Of a stretch of 64,000 bases of DNA, positions 25,641 to 38,229 are shown in pieces. The stretch is from assembly GCA_916613615.1 (NCBI GenBank), contig OU744730.1, positions 3,999,582 to 4,063,581 of the forward strand, in the 5' to 3' direction. A program made the position numbers and the translations under genes. The DNA is from Steromphala cineraria. Taxonomy: Eukaryota; Mollusca; Gastropoda; Trochida; Trochidae. The notes under the pieces were generated by a model that saw nothing but the letters and a program-made list of their open reading frames with translations, ran no database searches and was not told where the DNA came from. Within the stretch, counting starts at the first letter, position 1. Each line of letters begins with the position of its first letter.

Positions 25641-26933
25641 CATTAATTCAAGGATTTCAATGAGTTTACTTGGACTTACCCTATACCTAGTGCCTTTCTA
25701 TTGTCGCATAATTATGTGAGACTGTTACTTATGGTTATTTAATAGTGCCAGTATTGATTTAATGTAATATGTGTTTCTTTACTGACAGAATCATGTTGAT
25801 AGATTTGTTAAAATTTTGTTGTTGTTATTCAATATTGCTTAGGTTTTATCATTCCTTTAAACTTATTTTACGATTTTCTTCCGTCGTTTGAGGTCTTGAA
25901 TAGAGATTCATTCACAAGCAGTGATGTCATATTGTTTTAACAACACGAGTGACTGTAAAGTGATATTCTTGTTTGGGAACTATCAGTGTAATTGGCATGA
26001 GTGTTGTAAGATAATATAACGTTTCGAAGTGTAGTTATTTCTTTGTTGTCCATATCACGAAAGAGTCAGAATTCCGAATATTAGAACAGTTAAAGGCATT
26101 ATCAATGGTGAAATTAATCGTGTAAGTGCATGAGTATACATCTCTACCTGGGCCAAGGACTCAGGACCAAAAAGATGGGGCGCTATTTAAAAAAAACTAA
26201 ATTCAAATGGAAATATAATTTTTAATGCAAATTATCAATTTCGATATACACAAATTTAAACTGAAGCAGCGATGATTTGTTATGCTAATTCGAAAAAAGA
26301 CTTCAGTGTCAAAACCAGGCAGATGGATTGACAAGATTGCACTGGTTCACCGACCAACTATGCTCGTGGACATGTCTTTGCACGTGCTGCACGCTTTTTG
26401 CATGTTACCCGGAATGTCTCTGTCGTACTAACTAATAATAGTAACTATACCATTTTGCTTTGTCAGTAGTTAAAGAAATCTCTCTCTTATGGTTCCTAGG
26501 TTATGTTTTACAGGTGCAAGAATATAGGTTTTTGGTCTCAGATTTACGCCTCTTTGAATAACAACAACATGTTGCTGAGTGCAGATTGTATACGCGTGCA
26601 CGGAGGAATGTGAAGCGGTCGTAAATCTTTAGAGGTGATTATCGGCGAAATAATTACTCCAAAATGTTTATGAGTAACCAATCAGAAGGCAGTATTTTCA
26701 AACTAGTTTTCGTGTCATGTTAGAATGTCGCCTTTCACTGTGATTTTTATCGTTGCAATTTTCTATGAATTTGTTTCTTTAAAGTAAATTATGTCCAATG
26801 ATGTTTACGTATTTGTGTTATTACTTGATAACATTTGACAATTTTATTAAATGTTACAACAAAACAAAACCAGAAATCGGATATGGCAAATCATTTTCTG
26901 ATCGAAAGAGTAATTTGATATTTCTCCAAGAAG
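25641..26933. other. Intergenic with a short dispersed repeat
   Basis: No gene seen. About 25676-25765 (ACCCTATACCTAGTGCCTTT, ATAATTATGTGA, TTTAATAGTGCCAGTATTGA) matches 27787-27885, so it is a fragment of the repeat found there. Confidence 0.55.
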
Positions 26934-27190
26934 CGTTAGTGGTTATAGCACAGTGGTTTAATTGTTAGCATGCAGACCTCTCACGCCAGAGGCCCGGGTT
27001 CGAACCCCGAAGGAGGCAAGATTTTTGTTAGACCTGGGCCTTGTCCTTCCATGTGTTCTTTGGCAAGGCACATCATCACCATCGCGCAAAGTCTACCCAG
27101 CTGTACAAATGGGTAACTGGACACCGGAGTGTGTGGACACAGCCCACTGCAAGTTGACTATTATCCTAACTCACACCATTGCAATTCACT
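26934..27190 (+). mobile_element. SINE-like element with tRNA-derived head
   Basis: The head contains an A-box-like GTGGTTATAGCACAGTGG and a clear B-box, GGGTTCGAACCCC. It looks most like a tRNA-Gly-type sequence but has an irregular anticodon arm. The body holds TTTGGCAAGGCACATCATCA and TACCCAGCTGTACAAATGGG. The same body occurs at 27607-27690, which supports a dispersed SINE rather than a tRNA gene. Confidence 0.7.
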
Positions 27191-27196
27191 GACAAT

Positions 27197-27553
27197 TTAA
27201 AGGGGCAGTAGCACGTTTTTTTGAAAATTTCATATTTCCAATTTTCCACTGATGCTAATGCTAAATGAGTTATTTATATAGTGCCAAAATCCTATAACAA
27301 ACTCAAATCATCAATAGTCAGAGAACAAATAATAAAGATTCACATAAAGTCCATTGGCGACCATTTTTGTGTGAACACCTTTAATTCATTTTGTGTAAGA
27401 AAAAGGAATCGCAGGGCTGAACTTAACATTATTTATTAGATTGATAACTGCTTCATTTAGTCTAAATACATTGTCTTTGAATTTGAACGATTTATTTTCT
27501 TTTTTTCTGACATCAGCTTATATTCCCTCTAAAACGTGCTACTGCCCCTTTAA
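27197..27553. mobile_element. MITE family I, copy 7
   Basis: TTAA at both ends, inverted ends intact, interior typical. It lies between two SINE-like segments and may have inserted into or next to them. Confidence 0.88.
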
Positions 27554-27890
27554 AGCCTCCTGCTGAATGTCGTAATTCGTTTAAGAGCCCTTTTGTGATC
27601 TTGACTTTGTACTACGCTGTGTCCTTGGGCAAGACACTTCATCCACATTGCACTCAGTCCACCCAGCTGTACAACTGGGTACCTGATTACGGGAAGTTTT
27701 TCTGAATGGATCATAACTTGTAGGGAAAATTATGTATCGCCTATTGACAGACCGACTCGGTATATCAGCGTGTACCTCGGAATACCTTATACCTAGTACC
27801 TTTTACTGTAACATAATTATGTGATCCTGTAACCTGTAGCCATATGGCTATATAATAGTGCCACTATCGATTTAATGACTATAAAGCCAT
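27554..27890 (+). mobile_element. Second SINE-like element (no head)
   Basis: Has the body TGTGTCCTTGGGCAAGACAC and CCACCCAGCTGTACAACTGG in common with the element at 26934. It is followed by a tail shared with 25676-25765. No tRNA-like head is visible. Confidence 0.6.
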
Positions 27891-28249
27891 ACCACTGTAT
27901 TAACAAATATGGAATATTTCGTCGGAATTTATTTAGAGAAATCATCGCCATACAAAAACTAACTCATTCACTCATTACATGATATAAAAATAACACATGA
28001 CTACAACGATAAAAATAAAATTGACGACGAGAATATCTACTTAATAGGCTCAAGTGTTTACAAACAGCAGATGGCGGGTAGGTCTAGTCTTAAAGGAGAA
28101 GTAGCTCTCTTTATTCAGAGGTATAAAGGTTGCCACGCATGCTCAATTGAATCGCTGTCCATTGAATACCGGGTCGGGTACTTGCAAGAAATACCTCACT
28201 CGGTTTAGAATACATACAAAAGGCGCTCCGTGGGAACGAAGCTTCAAAA

Positions 28250-29130
28250 AGGCTGGTCTTGGCTATTAGATTTACATAATCTGCGCCCATTCAAGACGGC
28301 ATTCTGTAGAAATCTTGGTCAACAAATTTACATAATCTGAGCCCATAGAAAGCTGCGTTCATACGCTACCACCGTTTACACAGACATATGATGTGGGTCT
28401 CTCGTCACAGAGCTACATATGCGAAGATAAGCTCGATGATGATTCGATGTATGGACACATACCGTGCAGTATGATATTAATTGGATTATCATAATCTTCC
28501 TTCGCGGATATCATGAAGACATGCATTCGTAGAGGTTCGTAATGAGTTTGACAATGACCCGGATCTTATGACGTTGTATGGAAATATACTGTGCGTCATA
28601 ATTTAGGGAAAACAGCAGTAGATCATTGTGAATAGGATCTTCATAATCTTCATTCATAAAAATCATAGTGGCTGAACACATGCTTTTGATTTTCACGGCG
28701 ACCACAAAGCTGCATTCTTAGATGAATTTGAAGTTGTTTTGGATCGTGTGAAGATTTATGGAAATATACCGTGTGTCATAATTAAGGGAACAGGAGTAAA
28801 TCATTGTGAATGACATCTTCATAATCTTCCTTCATTGACATCATAGTGGATGAACACATGCTTTGATCTTATAACGACCACACAACTGCATTTGTAGATG
28901 TTCATAGACGACTTTGGAGATGCTACGGATCTTATGAAGATGTAAGGAAATATACTGTGCGTAATAATTATGGAAACAGCAGTAAATTGTGAATAGGTTC
29001 GTCATATAAGATGGAGACATGCTTTCACGGCGACAACACAACGATATTCTTGGATGAAATTCGACGTTGTTTTGGATCGTGTGAAGATACATTGAAATAT
29101 ACCGTGCTTCATGATTAAGGGTACAACACT
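28250..29130. repeat. Decayed satellite-like tandem repeat
   Basis: GAAATATACCGTGCGTCATAATTAAGG and variants recur at about 28581, 28761, 28949 and 29093 (spacing 181, 188 and 144 bp), with a weaker copy at about 28455. Between them lie related phrases such as ATCTTCATAATCTTCCTTCA and GAACACATGCTTT. A shorter duplication (TTTACATAATCTGAGCCCAT) lies at 28270-28350. Open frames on the minus strand come from the repeat. Confidence 0.65.
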
Positions 29131-31205
29131 TTATCAACGCCAATACGGGAACCTGATAATCTGCCTTAATGGAATCAACTCTGCTGAAAAATAATATACG
29201 CGATGGGCTTGAAGTGGTTTCGGGTATACTATTAAGCGGACTATATTGAAACAAAACACGTGTGGCGATTAATTCAAAAGTAGACAGGTCCTTATGAATG
29301 ACTATATTACCCTCTTCTCGTTTACCCCGGTGTGAGATTTGCTTGAGTGAGCTCCACATAATTAGAAGCTCTGTCGCCATGCTGAAATAGATCCGTATGT
29401 GTGACGATATGAAAAGAATATATTTCTAAGGAATGACGATATACCAACTTGTATACTGCTGATATATACACTGTGAGATAGTTTGAAGAAGATATTTTAC
29501 AAAGTGAAATTTAAATTTATGTGACTATTAAAAATGGACTACAATATACGAAGGTATACAGTAAATTCACCAAATTATTCAACCCTGAGATATTTGTATG
29601 TTATATTTTTGGATTGACTTGCACAAATCTCGGGTATTGAGTTAGCGGTCATAGGAGCCAGTTTGCCATAAATCTAATGAGTGTGACAATTTAGGAATAT
29701 CCCCAATGACGAACGTGATAAGTGGATCTACATAAAGTTCATAGACTGACAGTGACCTCTTAAATTGCCAGTTAGTTTGGTGCATAATTGACCTCAAGAT
29801 CAAAGCTAACTTTTTAGACACAGTTTTTTGCGTTATTGGCAAACATATTGTGTGTGTGACATTAAGGAAAACGGTTAAAGAGATTTAATGACCTAAAAAC
29901 AGGTAATGTTCATTTATAGCGGTGTTATATTGCCAGTTATTTTTTTAAATTTTCATTTTATTTTTTTCTATATTTTGTGATATAGGCATTGACATAGCTC
30001 AAAAGAAACATATAACATATAGTTTCACATATATACATTCATAGTTAATATGTACAAATGCCAGTTATTTCTAGTGATGCATGGACTTTGATAAATTTCG
30101 GTTACCGAATTACATTCACTGCTTATGTGTGTTTTAGCGACGAGACCAAGTTATTTCTCTTGTACGTTGTGCTTGAAGAACCTTCGGGTATTTCCCCATG
30201 CTTAAATCATTCACAGATGTGTGACGATGAAGTAAAAGAAGATCCTTCTCAGGATTAACGAGATACTTAGACCTACATTTGACGTTTATATATCGAGATA
30301 ATACCCAGGGTTTATTTCGGGGGTTGGGTGAACTCGAAAAGCCTCGAACATAAGGGTCACATTGAAATAAATACACCCTCTGTAGTAATCAAGAGCATTT
30401 TTGATCAAGGATAGGATTAGTTTACCCTGGTCACGTGACACGAAGATCACCACACGGAGACGCTGTAAAGGTAAGTAAACATGTACGTGTATTATAAACA
30501 TATATATTCACAACAGGTGAATCTAGATTATATAAGTATGTAGCTAAGTTTGCCGGTTATGGAGAGGTGCTGGGTTAAGTGCTATTACGTAATGGTTATT
30601 ATGGTTGACAAACCAGTACTTATATATTATCCGTCAAGTGTCCATATACGTCACATGATTATGACCGTGTTCGTTCTTTCACGTTTGATTTATATATATC
30701 TTATATAAGCAAGACGAATTGACGCCATTACTTCATTACATACAGTACAAAGAAACAAATGCCAGTTGATCGTAGGAATATATCGCCAAAATTATGTATA
30801 TGATTTATTTAGACGAAATCGACTTAAGGTAAGGGTAAACAGCTTTATCTAAAGGTAAGATTGTATTTTTATGGTCGTGTTTAAGAACATCTGTCGCCGA
30901 TAAAGCAATGTACATGCATATACACTCCATTAGTAAGCCTGGAATGCGGGGCTATTTAAACTACATGTATGGGGGACAATGCAATGCGGGTTGTACATAA
31001 CATGCATTCGGTGTTGAATAGAAAACTACTCGCCTATAACGGCAAAGACGGGGCCTTTATGTATTAGCATTCCATAGCGACCGCTTGCTATCTCCGTGAT
31101 AAGATATAGGTAGGTACAAGTCTACTTTAAGATTTACATGATTTACAAGTATTTATGTGATATCATTGTTTACCATTTGAGGACAGGTGATTGAGTATTT
31201 TGAAG
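29131..31205. other. Intergenic, no gene seen
   Basis: No recognisable protein motif, RNA gene or repeat beyond AT-rich tracts. Confidence 0.5.
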
Positions 31206-32106
31206 TTACCGCACTCCGTGATTTTCGTCACATGTTGTTTTGCTTTGATATGACCGCGTATGTCATTTTCATTATATAAAGTCAAAATAACTCACATATT
31301 CATTCCCAAATGGTCATTTTATTTTAAATACTTTTTTAAACGAAAATATCAAAACAGGCATATATATTCACGGGAGCCAAATTTACACGTCCAATTTACA
31401 TGGATACTAATTATCACTGTGTATAACAGTACACCGGAACTAGCGAGGTGTACGGCGGAGAAATGTTGCTAGCGAGAAGCGTGATCGCAAACGGGATCAC
31501 TTAAAAAGCATTCATCGCCGTTTCATCAACTTTTCTATGTTATTATCATGTCAATAGCTTTCCGAGACATAACTATTTAATGTCATATCCTGTTCATAGT
31601 CAGAGATAGCAAATATGTAACTAACAACAGCATTACTCGCAACTGTCATTGTTACTGTCCCTTGGATACAGAATGACATTCACATACATTTTACTAAGTA
31701 TGTGTGCTAAAATTACCACATGATGTTGATTATTTGAAAGTTATGAAGTAAAATATTACCTAACTTTTGATTTCGGCTCCTCGTTAGCAACATGTCTCCG
31801 CCGTACACCTCGCTAGTTCCGGTGTACGGTTATACACAGTGATTATATATCCTATCAAACATTATCAACTCGAAATTGTGTTTCTGGTCGCTTTCGATAA
31901 GTTACCAAAATTACGTTTGTGTGATTGATACGCCCCATTGTCCGATTTTCGATCATATTTGCGAATTCAAACTTCCCTGTTGTCAATATTGGACATCGAT
32001 AAGCTTTAAAATTATACTTTCATGCAACTGTCAATACCTCTGGATTGGATGACACTATTGGTAAAGTTCGGCATATGTGACCCCCAACAACTCACGGAGT
32101 GGCTCT
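31206..32106. mobile_element. Non-autonomous element with a nested MITE
   Basis: The ends carry GCACTCCGTGA (left) and its complement TCACGGAGTG (right). The right part (about 31934-32100) is the reverse complement of 17829-17990, so the two are copies of one family. The interior is interrupted by the separate inverted-repeat element at 31413-31844. Limits are approximate. Confidence 0.55.
31413..31844. mobile_element. MITE with about 65-bp inverted ends
   Basis: The left arm, 31413 to about 31476 (ATCACTGTGTATAACAGTAC, then ACTAGCGAGGTGTACGGCGG), matches the reverse complement of about 31780-31844 with only a few differences. No coding capacity. It lies inside the larger element, so it inserted later. 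Confidence 0.85.
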
Positions 32107-32470
32107 TTAAAGGGGCAGTAGCACATTTTCTGATAATTTTATATTTTAAAATTTTCACAGATAAATGTACGTTCATACTAAATGTATTATTTTGATAGTG
32201 TCAAACATCTCATAACACAAACCAATTATCCATAGCCAGAGGACAAAATATGAAGATTCACCTAAAGTTCATGGACGGCCATTTTGTGTGAACACCTTTA
32301 ATTCATTTTGTGTAAGAAAAGGGAATCGCTTGGTTAAACGCTACATCATTTATTTGAATTATTACTGCTCCATTTAGTTTAAATGCATTGTCTTTCAATT
32401 GGAACCATTAATTTTCATTTTCTTGACATCCCCTTATATTCCCCCTAAAGACGTGCTACTGCCCCTCTAA
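32107..32470. mobile_element. MITE family I, copy 8
   Basis: TTAA on the left; the right end is mutated to CTAA. Inverted ends and interior are typical. It directly abuts the end of the element at 31206-32106. Confidence 0.85.
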
Positions 32471-33502
32471 CGTCTTGCGAAGCTATTAATACATCTGGTG
32501 ACTTTAAAATGAGTTTTTGTTGGTATTTCACGTAGCTGATGATTACAATAATTACAGTACTACTGCAAGGGGGAAGACTGCAACATCATTGTAGATATGA
32601 ATAAAGGTGAATCTGTAATGAAAGTATAACTTTCTCTGTGAGTATTTTTAAAAGGGACATAGAAAGTGTTGTTGAAATCACATGTGTCAAGGTTTTAATA
32701 TGTGTTATATTATTGATAAGTTCTGGTTGTTTCTGAAAGTTACCATTCCAACGCCCTACAGATCAGTATTGTGACAATAAAGAGGTTACGTCGTTAAAAG
32801 TGATCGAAAACCGGACAATGACGCACATCAACGACTCATGTAAAGTTTGAAACTTATTTACAACAGATATTAAAACATATATTGGTTGGTAGCGTAAGGC
32901 TGGTCATAAAACTTGCATACGTACGAATAGGATGTAGAATGTCGGCATCTGAACATTTACATATCGTGTGTTCTATCATCAATAAAAACAAATTTATATA
33001 AGAATTTTGGCATAGGGATTTAAATGCAAGCAAAGAAAGAAAATTGAATTTGAATCTTGACAAATAATAGTTTGATCCTTAATAAAGCAACTGATTATCA
33101 AATATACAATTAGTCACTTTGAGCAGTGAAAAATGCAGAGGTACTTGTAGGATCAGGTTCATTGTAAAAACATATTTTCAAATTCATTAAATTACAATGA
33201 TAATGATGATGGTTGCTCTCTAGGAAAATTAAATCTTGGTATGGTATAACTAATAGTGAAACCTCACAAATTAGTTTTACTCTGTTATACATCTTAATGA
33301 CTAGATAATCTATATACTTTGGTTGAATTAATATTGAAACAAATAAACGACCGTTTTGGATTCAACAGCAATCCTGATGTCTTATTTACCAAATAATCAA
33401 TCAAACAGAAGGACCTGACTTTTGGTGAAAACATGCATAATTACAGACAATACATAAGAGACAATCATATCTGATATCCATAAAATAATATTCTTTTTTC
33501 AG
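32471..33502. other. Upstream flank of the coiled-coil/propeller gene
   Basis: No gene seen. About 32795-32835 carries GATCGAAAACCGGACAATGA, a fragment of the repeat at 17.9 and 31.9 kb. A promoter or first non-coding exon of the next gene could not be placed. Confidence 0.5.
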
Positions 33503-33560
33503 TCCATCATTAACAGCCTTCACAGACCAGGTTGAAATATGACAATCCCATGAATCAAAC

Positions 33561-36500
33561 ATGAGTGATTTAGCTGAACGCAAACAAAAGGAGACCTTCA
33601 AGATGAGCCGACGCTCGAGTATGATAAACCGAGATGCCATCAAGTTGGTGAAGGCGAAGGAGCACCTCAGCAATCTCATCACTCGTACCGAGAAGACACT
33701 GACTGAGAAGCAGACCCAACAAGGTTCCATTCTGGAACAAGTCTCCAGGCTAGAAGCGGAAGTGAAGGACCACTTCTGGAAAGCCATCGAGTATCTACTG
33801 TCAGGTTTGTAATCCTAACATTGAAGAGCTATTCAAAGCTTTATCTGTTAACTATTATAACATATTAACAAGTGTCCAACAGAAACGCTACCATGTTTTC
33901 AACATTATCAAAATCAAAATTCTTTTAGCGGCATATGCCCTACGAAGAATAAAACACAAATCATTCTCTAGGCATATATACATAAATGGGATGCATAATC
34001 GCAATTTCAAGATGTTTTTATGGACTGAAGAGTCGGTAATTAAGATTGATAAATAATGGATATTACGTTAAAAACGATGTTGCTGACACAATGCACTTAA
34101 TTTGACTTGAATTTATTGACGCGCCATTACTGTAGGACGTTTAAAAACAAGTGTACGAAAGCGTACAATTTCTCTCTGCTATCTCGCATTGTTTTATATT
34201 CCGAATGTACGTATTTTTAAAAGGCGTGTTTCCCGCAAACATGAAAAGTTTTTTTTTAGCTTCTGCAGAAATGATAAAACCATGATTCGTTCATATCAAA
34301 CACCCGTACATTTAGATAGAATTATCTTTCACGTTGGATGGTAGCGTTTCTTTTCGACATTAGTGTATTTTACGCCTGTCAATTGTATAAAGCTGAAGGG
34401 ACACATCTACCTGCATCTTTATTGGTGATATTTGGTTTTCTGAATACACATGTTCGGTTACCCTTGGTTGAATGGTTCAATGTTCTCTACAATATCAATC
34501 CCATGGAGTTTTCGTCAAGAAAGTCCTATTAGTTTGTCAGCACGAAAGTGTGAGCTTAAAACTGAATTTGTATATCAATTCTCAAGACAAGACCAAAAGA
34601 TGTTGTATCACTTCTTTGAAGAGGCTGGCAGGTAAAAGCGACGTAGGATATTCATTTGCCTCCTCAAATCAAGGGTTAAATATTTCAGTACAGTTTTCCT
34701 GATGAAAGGTCCAAAGGTTGGTAAAGTGACGAGTATTCGATATTCGACGGCAAGGATACATTGGATATTAAACGTATCAAGTCAATTGAATCTGCTTAAT
34801 TGGTGTATCTATTTTCGAAGAGTTGGTTATGGAGCAGCTTTTTTTTCTGTGTTCACATGACACTTACTTGTTGTACCGTCAATAAATTCATGTTTTAAAG
34901 ACTACGAATGAAGTTCTGGAGGGGTCAAAATCGAACTTCATAAACGATTAGATATAATAATAATAATAATAATTCATTTATAGAGCGCCGAATATCCAAA
35001 TTCATATGAGTCAATATCCCCAAATCCGTACGTTGGTTTACAACTCGATTAAAGCAATACAATTTGTCTTAACGTCAAATTAATATTTTATGATATTTTG
35101 TTGATACTTCATTTGTAATCCTCGGAAGATCACAATAACTTGACGTCTGCTTCCAGAGGACAGACGTCTGCTGAGCGAGCTCTCTGAGGTCAAGGACGCA
35201 CAGCTGAGCAAGCTGAGCCAGGATATAGATGCTCAGCACAAGACGCTACAGTTGTACCAGGGCCAGTTTAAGGTCATTCAGCAGGTAACGGTGTGGTAAC
35301 ATCTATCTTTTATTTAGAAGACAAGATAAGCTAAGCAAGAAAACAGATGCTCAGCATAAGACGATGTTAAGGTGAAAATCTACAGTGTCCTATCTTCTGA
35401 GTCTCTTGTATTACTATTAGCGGTAGAATATTTGAATAGCGCTTGCTCCACAACACACAGCCACAAACAATTCACAAAGCGCTTCCTGAGCACTTATAAA
35501 ACTATATACAAAGTGTCCTAAAGGAAGAGAGAGATGGAAAAAATTAAGTCTAAGGGCAAGGAGGCAGCGAATGTGAGAATGTTGTGCTCTAAAGGATTTG
35601 AAACTGTAACTGAGAACAGTTACATACAGCTGTTGTGAATATCGTAGTGTCCTTTCTGGAAGATTGTGGGATATGAGGGTCCAGTTTTGTTAAAGGCTGA
35701 TGGGCAAACGAAGCGAAAATCCGAGTAATAATGATTCTAATTTATTTACTGCAGTTTAGGCATTATAATGATTGATTAAACAGCATGAGTTTTACTATGA
35801 CGGTGGTTTTTTAACACTGGATTCACGATTTAAAACTTGAACATGAACACAAGAAACATCACCAGATTTATATTTTAACAGACTAGCAAACAAGTTACTG
35901 CTATTAGATATAGACATATGTTGTAAAGAAGTACTCACAATTCGAAGATAAATTCTTCTTTTTCATATGTGGCCACTTGAGATCCTGAGATTAGGATTTG
36001 AAGTTTTAAAAACTATGAAATGTAGAAATGTGATCGATAAAAGATTTTTTGTAACACCAACAACAAGTTATTCTAAGATATTTCGAATTCGCATGTGATT
36101 TTCAGAAACGTGAACAGATAATGTCTTTAGATTAGTTTATTTGGCTTCTGAAGTAAGGATGAAATCCCATTTCAGGCGAATGTATGTATGAATTTTATCA
36201 TTTTGTATGGTGACGTTTATTTTGTTAGAGTATATCTTGACGGTTATGGCCTCTACATCATCCAAATTCTTGACTCGTTATCAGATTCGTCATCACACTC
36301 TTTCGCCATCAGGTCCTGGACAACAGTAACGAGGACGAAGCCCCGGATGTTGATGACCTCTGTCGATCTGCATACCGGAAGCAGGCGCGATCGGAGTTTC
36401 GACCTTTGGAGCACATCCGGTTTGAGAGGGATGAAGAGGAACTACTGAAGGTCGTTAAGCAGGTTCCCCATAGGATCAGGGCGTGCTCATTGGAGGATCC

Positions 36501-37955
36501 CGATAGACCAGCGCCTGTCCTCAGTCACGTGATAAGGGCAGATAACTCTGAGGACAAGGACCGCCCCGATATAAGGAACATTACGGTGAACAAGGTGATT
36601 AAGGGCATCACTGTGACAACATTGACTGACTGGAGCAATAGGTATGTTAACAATAAACATGTTTTATTATGTGAAAGCTTAGGCACTTGTGGTTCAATAA
36701 AGAGAGAAACCATGAAACCGAGTACATGGTAAGGTTGTGGACCCTGATAGGAAGTTAAATTCTGAGGATGCAAGCGTTCTAAGAGTAAGCGGTAAAGCGT
36801 TCAGATAAAGGAGTGACGGAATGTGGGCCGAGTCCCGCTATGGTGTGTAAACTTTTAACTTTGAATGGATTTAAATTGTAAAACTCCTCTCCAGGCTTAC
36901 AATTCTCCGTCTTCATGGTAAACACAAGGTTTTAAGTCCCCCAAAAGAGGTGATACGATATGGAAGACCCTTTCAAACATCACATCATGTGAAACCTTTT
37001 TGAAAATATATGCGAATTCAGTTAAAATCGAAGACAGCAATTTTGTTCATTTTTAAACGTCATCGAAATCACAGAGACCCGCCTAAAATGTACACAAAAA
37101 TGTACTTTTAAAGCAAAATGTTAACCCAAATTTATCAATGTTACAATACATAAAGTGTTAACTATTGAAAGTAATGATATTCCGAAATTGAACAATCTTA
37201 CACTAAAATAGATCTAGGGCACCGTGCAAGACTTTAACAATGTTTGACCGATCTTTTCATCTCTCCACAGATGTATCAAGTCCTTCTACAAGAAAGGCAA
37301 GAAGCACAAGGAAGACCTTGTCTACACAGGAGGGTCTCCCTTTGGCATTGCAAGTGTAGATCAGTATGTGTTTGTGACAGACCCTGCCTTGAAGAAGATC
37401 TTTCAGTTAGAGGTGTACCCCTACCTCCAAATAATCGCCACCATTTCAACAGAGAAGATGTACTGTGGTATAGCCGCACTTGGTGACTCTAGCCTGGTGG
37501 TCAGCGGGTATGAGTGGTCAAAATCCTGGGCATCTTACTGGACAGTGGACATAATGGACACCAACGGCAACATCGAGAGGTCAATCAGGGACAGAGTGCT
37601 ACAAAGCCCAGAATACATCTGTGCCTTGAAAACCGGAAGTATCGTGGCTGCTGATAAAGACTCGAGATCTCTCGTTTACCTCTCACCGGAAGGGGATGAA
37701 TACGTGACTATAACGCCCGGGGGAAGCAGTGTTTATCGTCTGCCTCAAGGCGTGGCTGTGGCGCGGACAGGCGAGGTCCTTCTTGTGGATACTGCTTCTA
37801 ACAAAGTGATAGAGATGACCGACACCGGAGCTTACATCCGGGACATTTTGACGTCAGAAGATGGAATAGAAAGACCACGTGGTATATGCACGGATCAGGA
37901 TGGTCACATATATGTAACTTGCGGAGACTCTGTGCGAGTCTACAAATATAAATAA
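33561..37955 (+). CDS. TRIM-like protein reduced to coiled coil plus NHL-type propeller (four coding exons)
   Basis: Exons 33561-33804, 35157-35284, 36313-36641 and 37271-37955 join in phases 1, 0 and 2 through proper GT-AG introns, giving about 461 residues. The exon with the ATG appears to open at an acceptor (TTCTTTTTTCAG, ending about 33502). A TGA in frame upstream of the ATG argues against more coding sequence 5', so RING and B-boxes are absent. Residues 1-125 are strongly coiled-coil (exon 1 around LVKAKEHLSNLITRTEKTL; exon 2 RRLLSELSEVKDAQLSKLSQ). Residues 125-234 form an acidic linker. The propeller starts in the last exon (LVYTGGSPFGIASVDQYVFV) and ends IYVTCGDSVRVYKYK, as in the two upstream TRIM-like genes. 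Without a RING it cannot be a classical E3 enzyme; a partner or decoy of the full-length relative is inferred. The last exon is the first of four copies in the tandem array. Confidence 0.82.
35325..35373 (+). pseudogene. Decayed exon fragment inside an intron
   Basis: AAGCTAAGCAAGAAAACAGA followed by TGCTCAGCATAAGACG mirrors exon 2 of the same gene at about 35205-35245. It looks like the remnant of a tandem duplication of the coiled-coil exon. Confidence 0.6.
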
Positions 37956-38229
37956 TAAGAGTGATCTCCCTGGTTCTGCAGAAGGTTCTTCGAAGGGGGC
38001 AGTAGCACTTTTTAAAGAAACTTGTTTCAAATTTAGAAAAAGATATTACTTTATGCCAGATTTATTATTTTAAGTTTGTCTGACATTTTATGACTCAACC
38101 CGATTATCCAGATATTCAGGAACTCCTGCGGTAGACAAAAAATGTTCTTGTACTTTTACATCAGCGAATCAATCGTACAAGTATTGTGGTTGTACAACAA
38201 CTGTAATACCTTTTACTATTGATCTTATC

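Noticed and set aside
26934..27010. Functional tRNA gene
   Set aside because: The B-box is good, but the anticodon arm is irregular and no acceptor stem closes around it. The body that follows is shared with a second SINE-like copy.
28841..29380. 179-residue minus-strand protein
   Set aside because: Mostly encoded by the decayed tandem repeat of that region; no recognisable domain.
37244..37486. Second open frame overlapping the start of the propeller exon (also at 45698-46006, 52646-52915 and 62679-63098)
   Set aside because: It is the plus-one frame of the propeller exon, kept in all copies only because the DNA is nearly identical. It is Cys/Arg-rich without a domain and is not joined to any splice structure.
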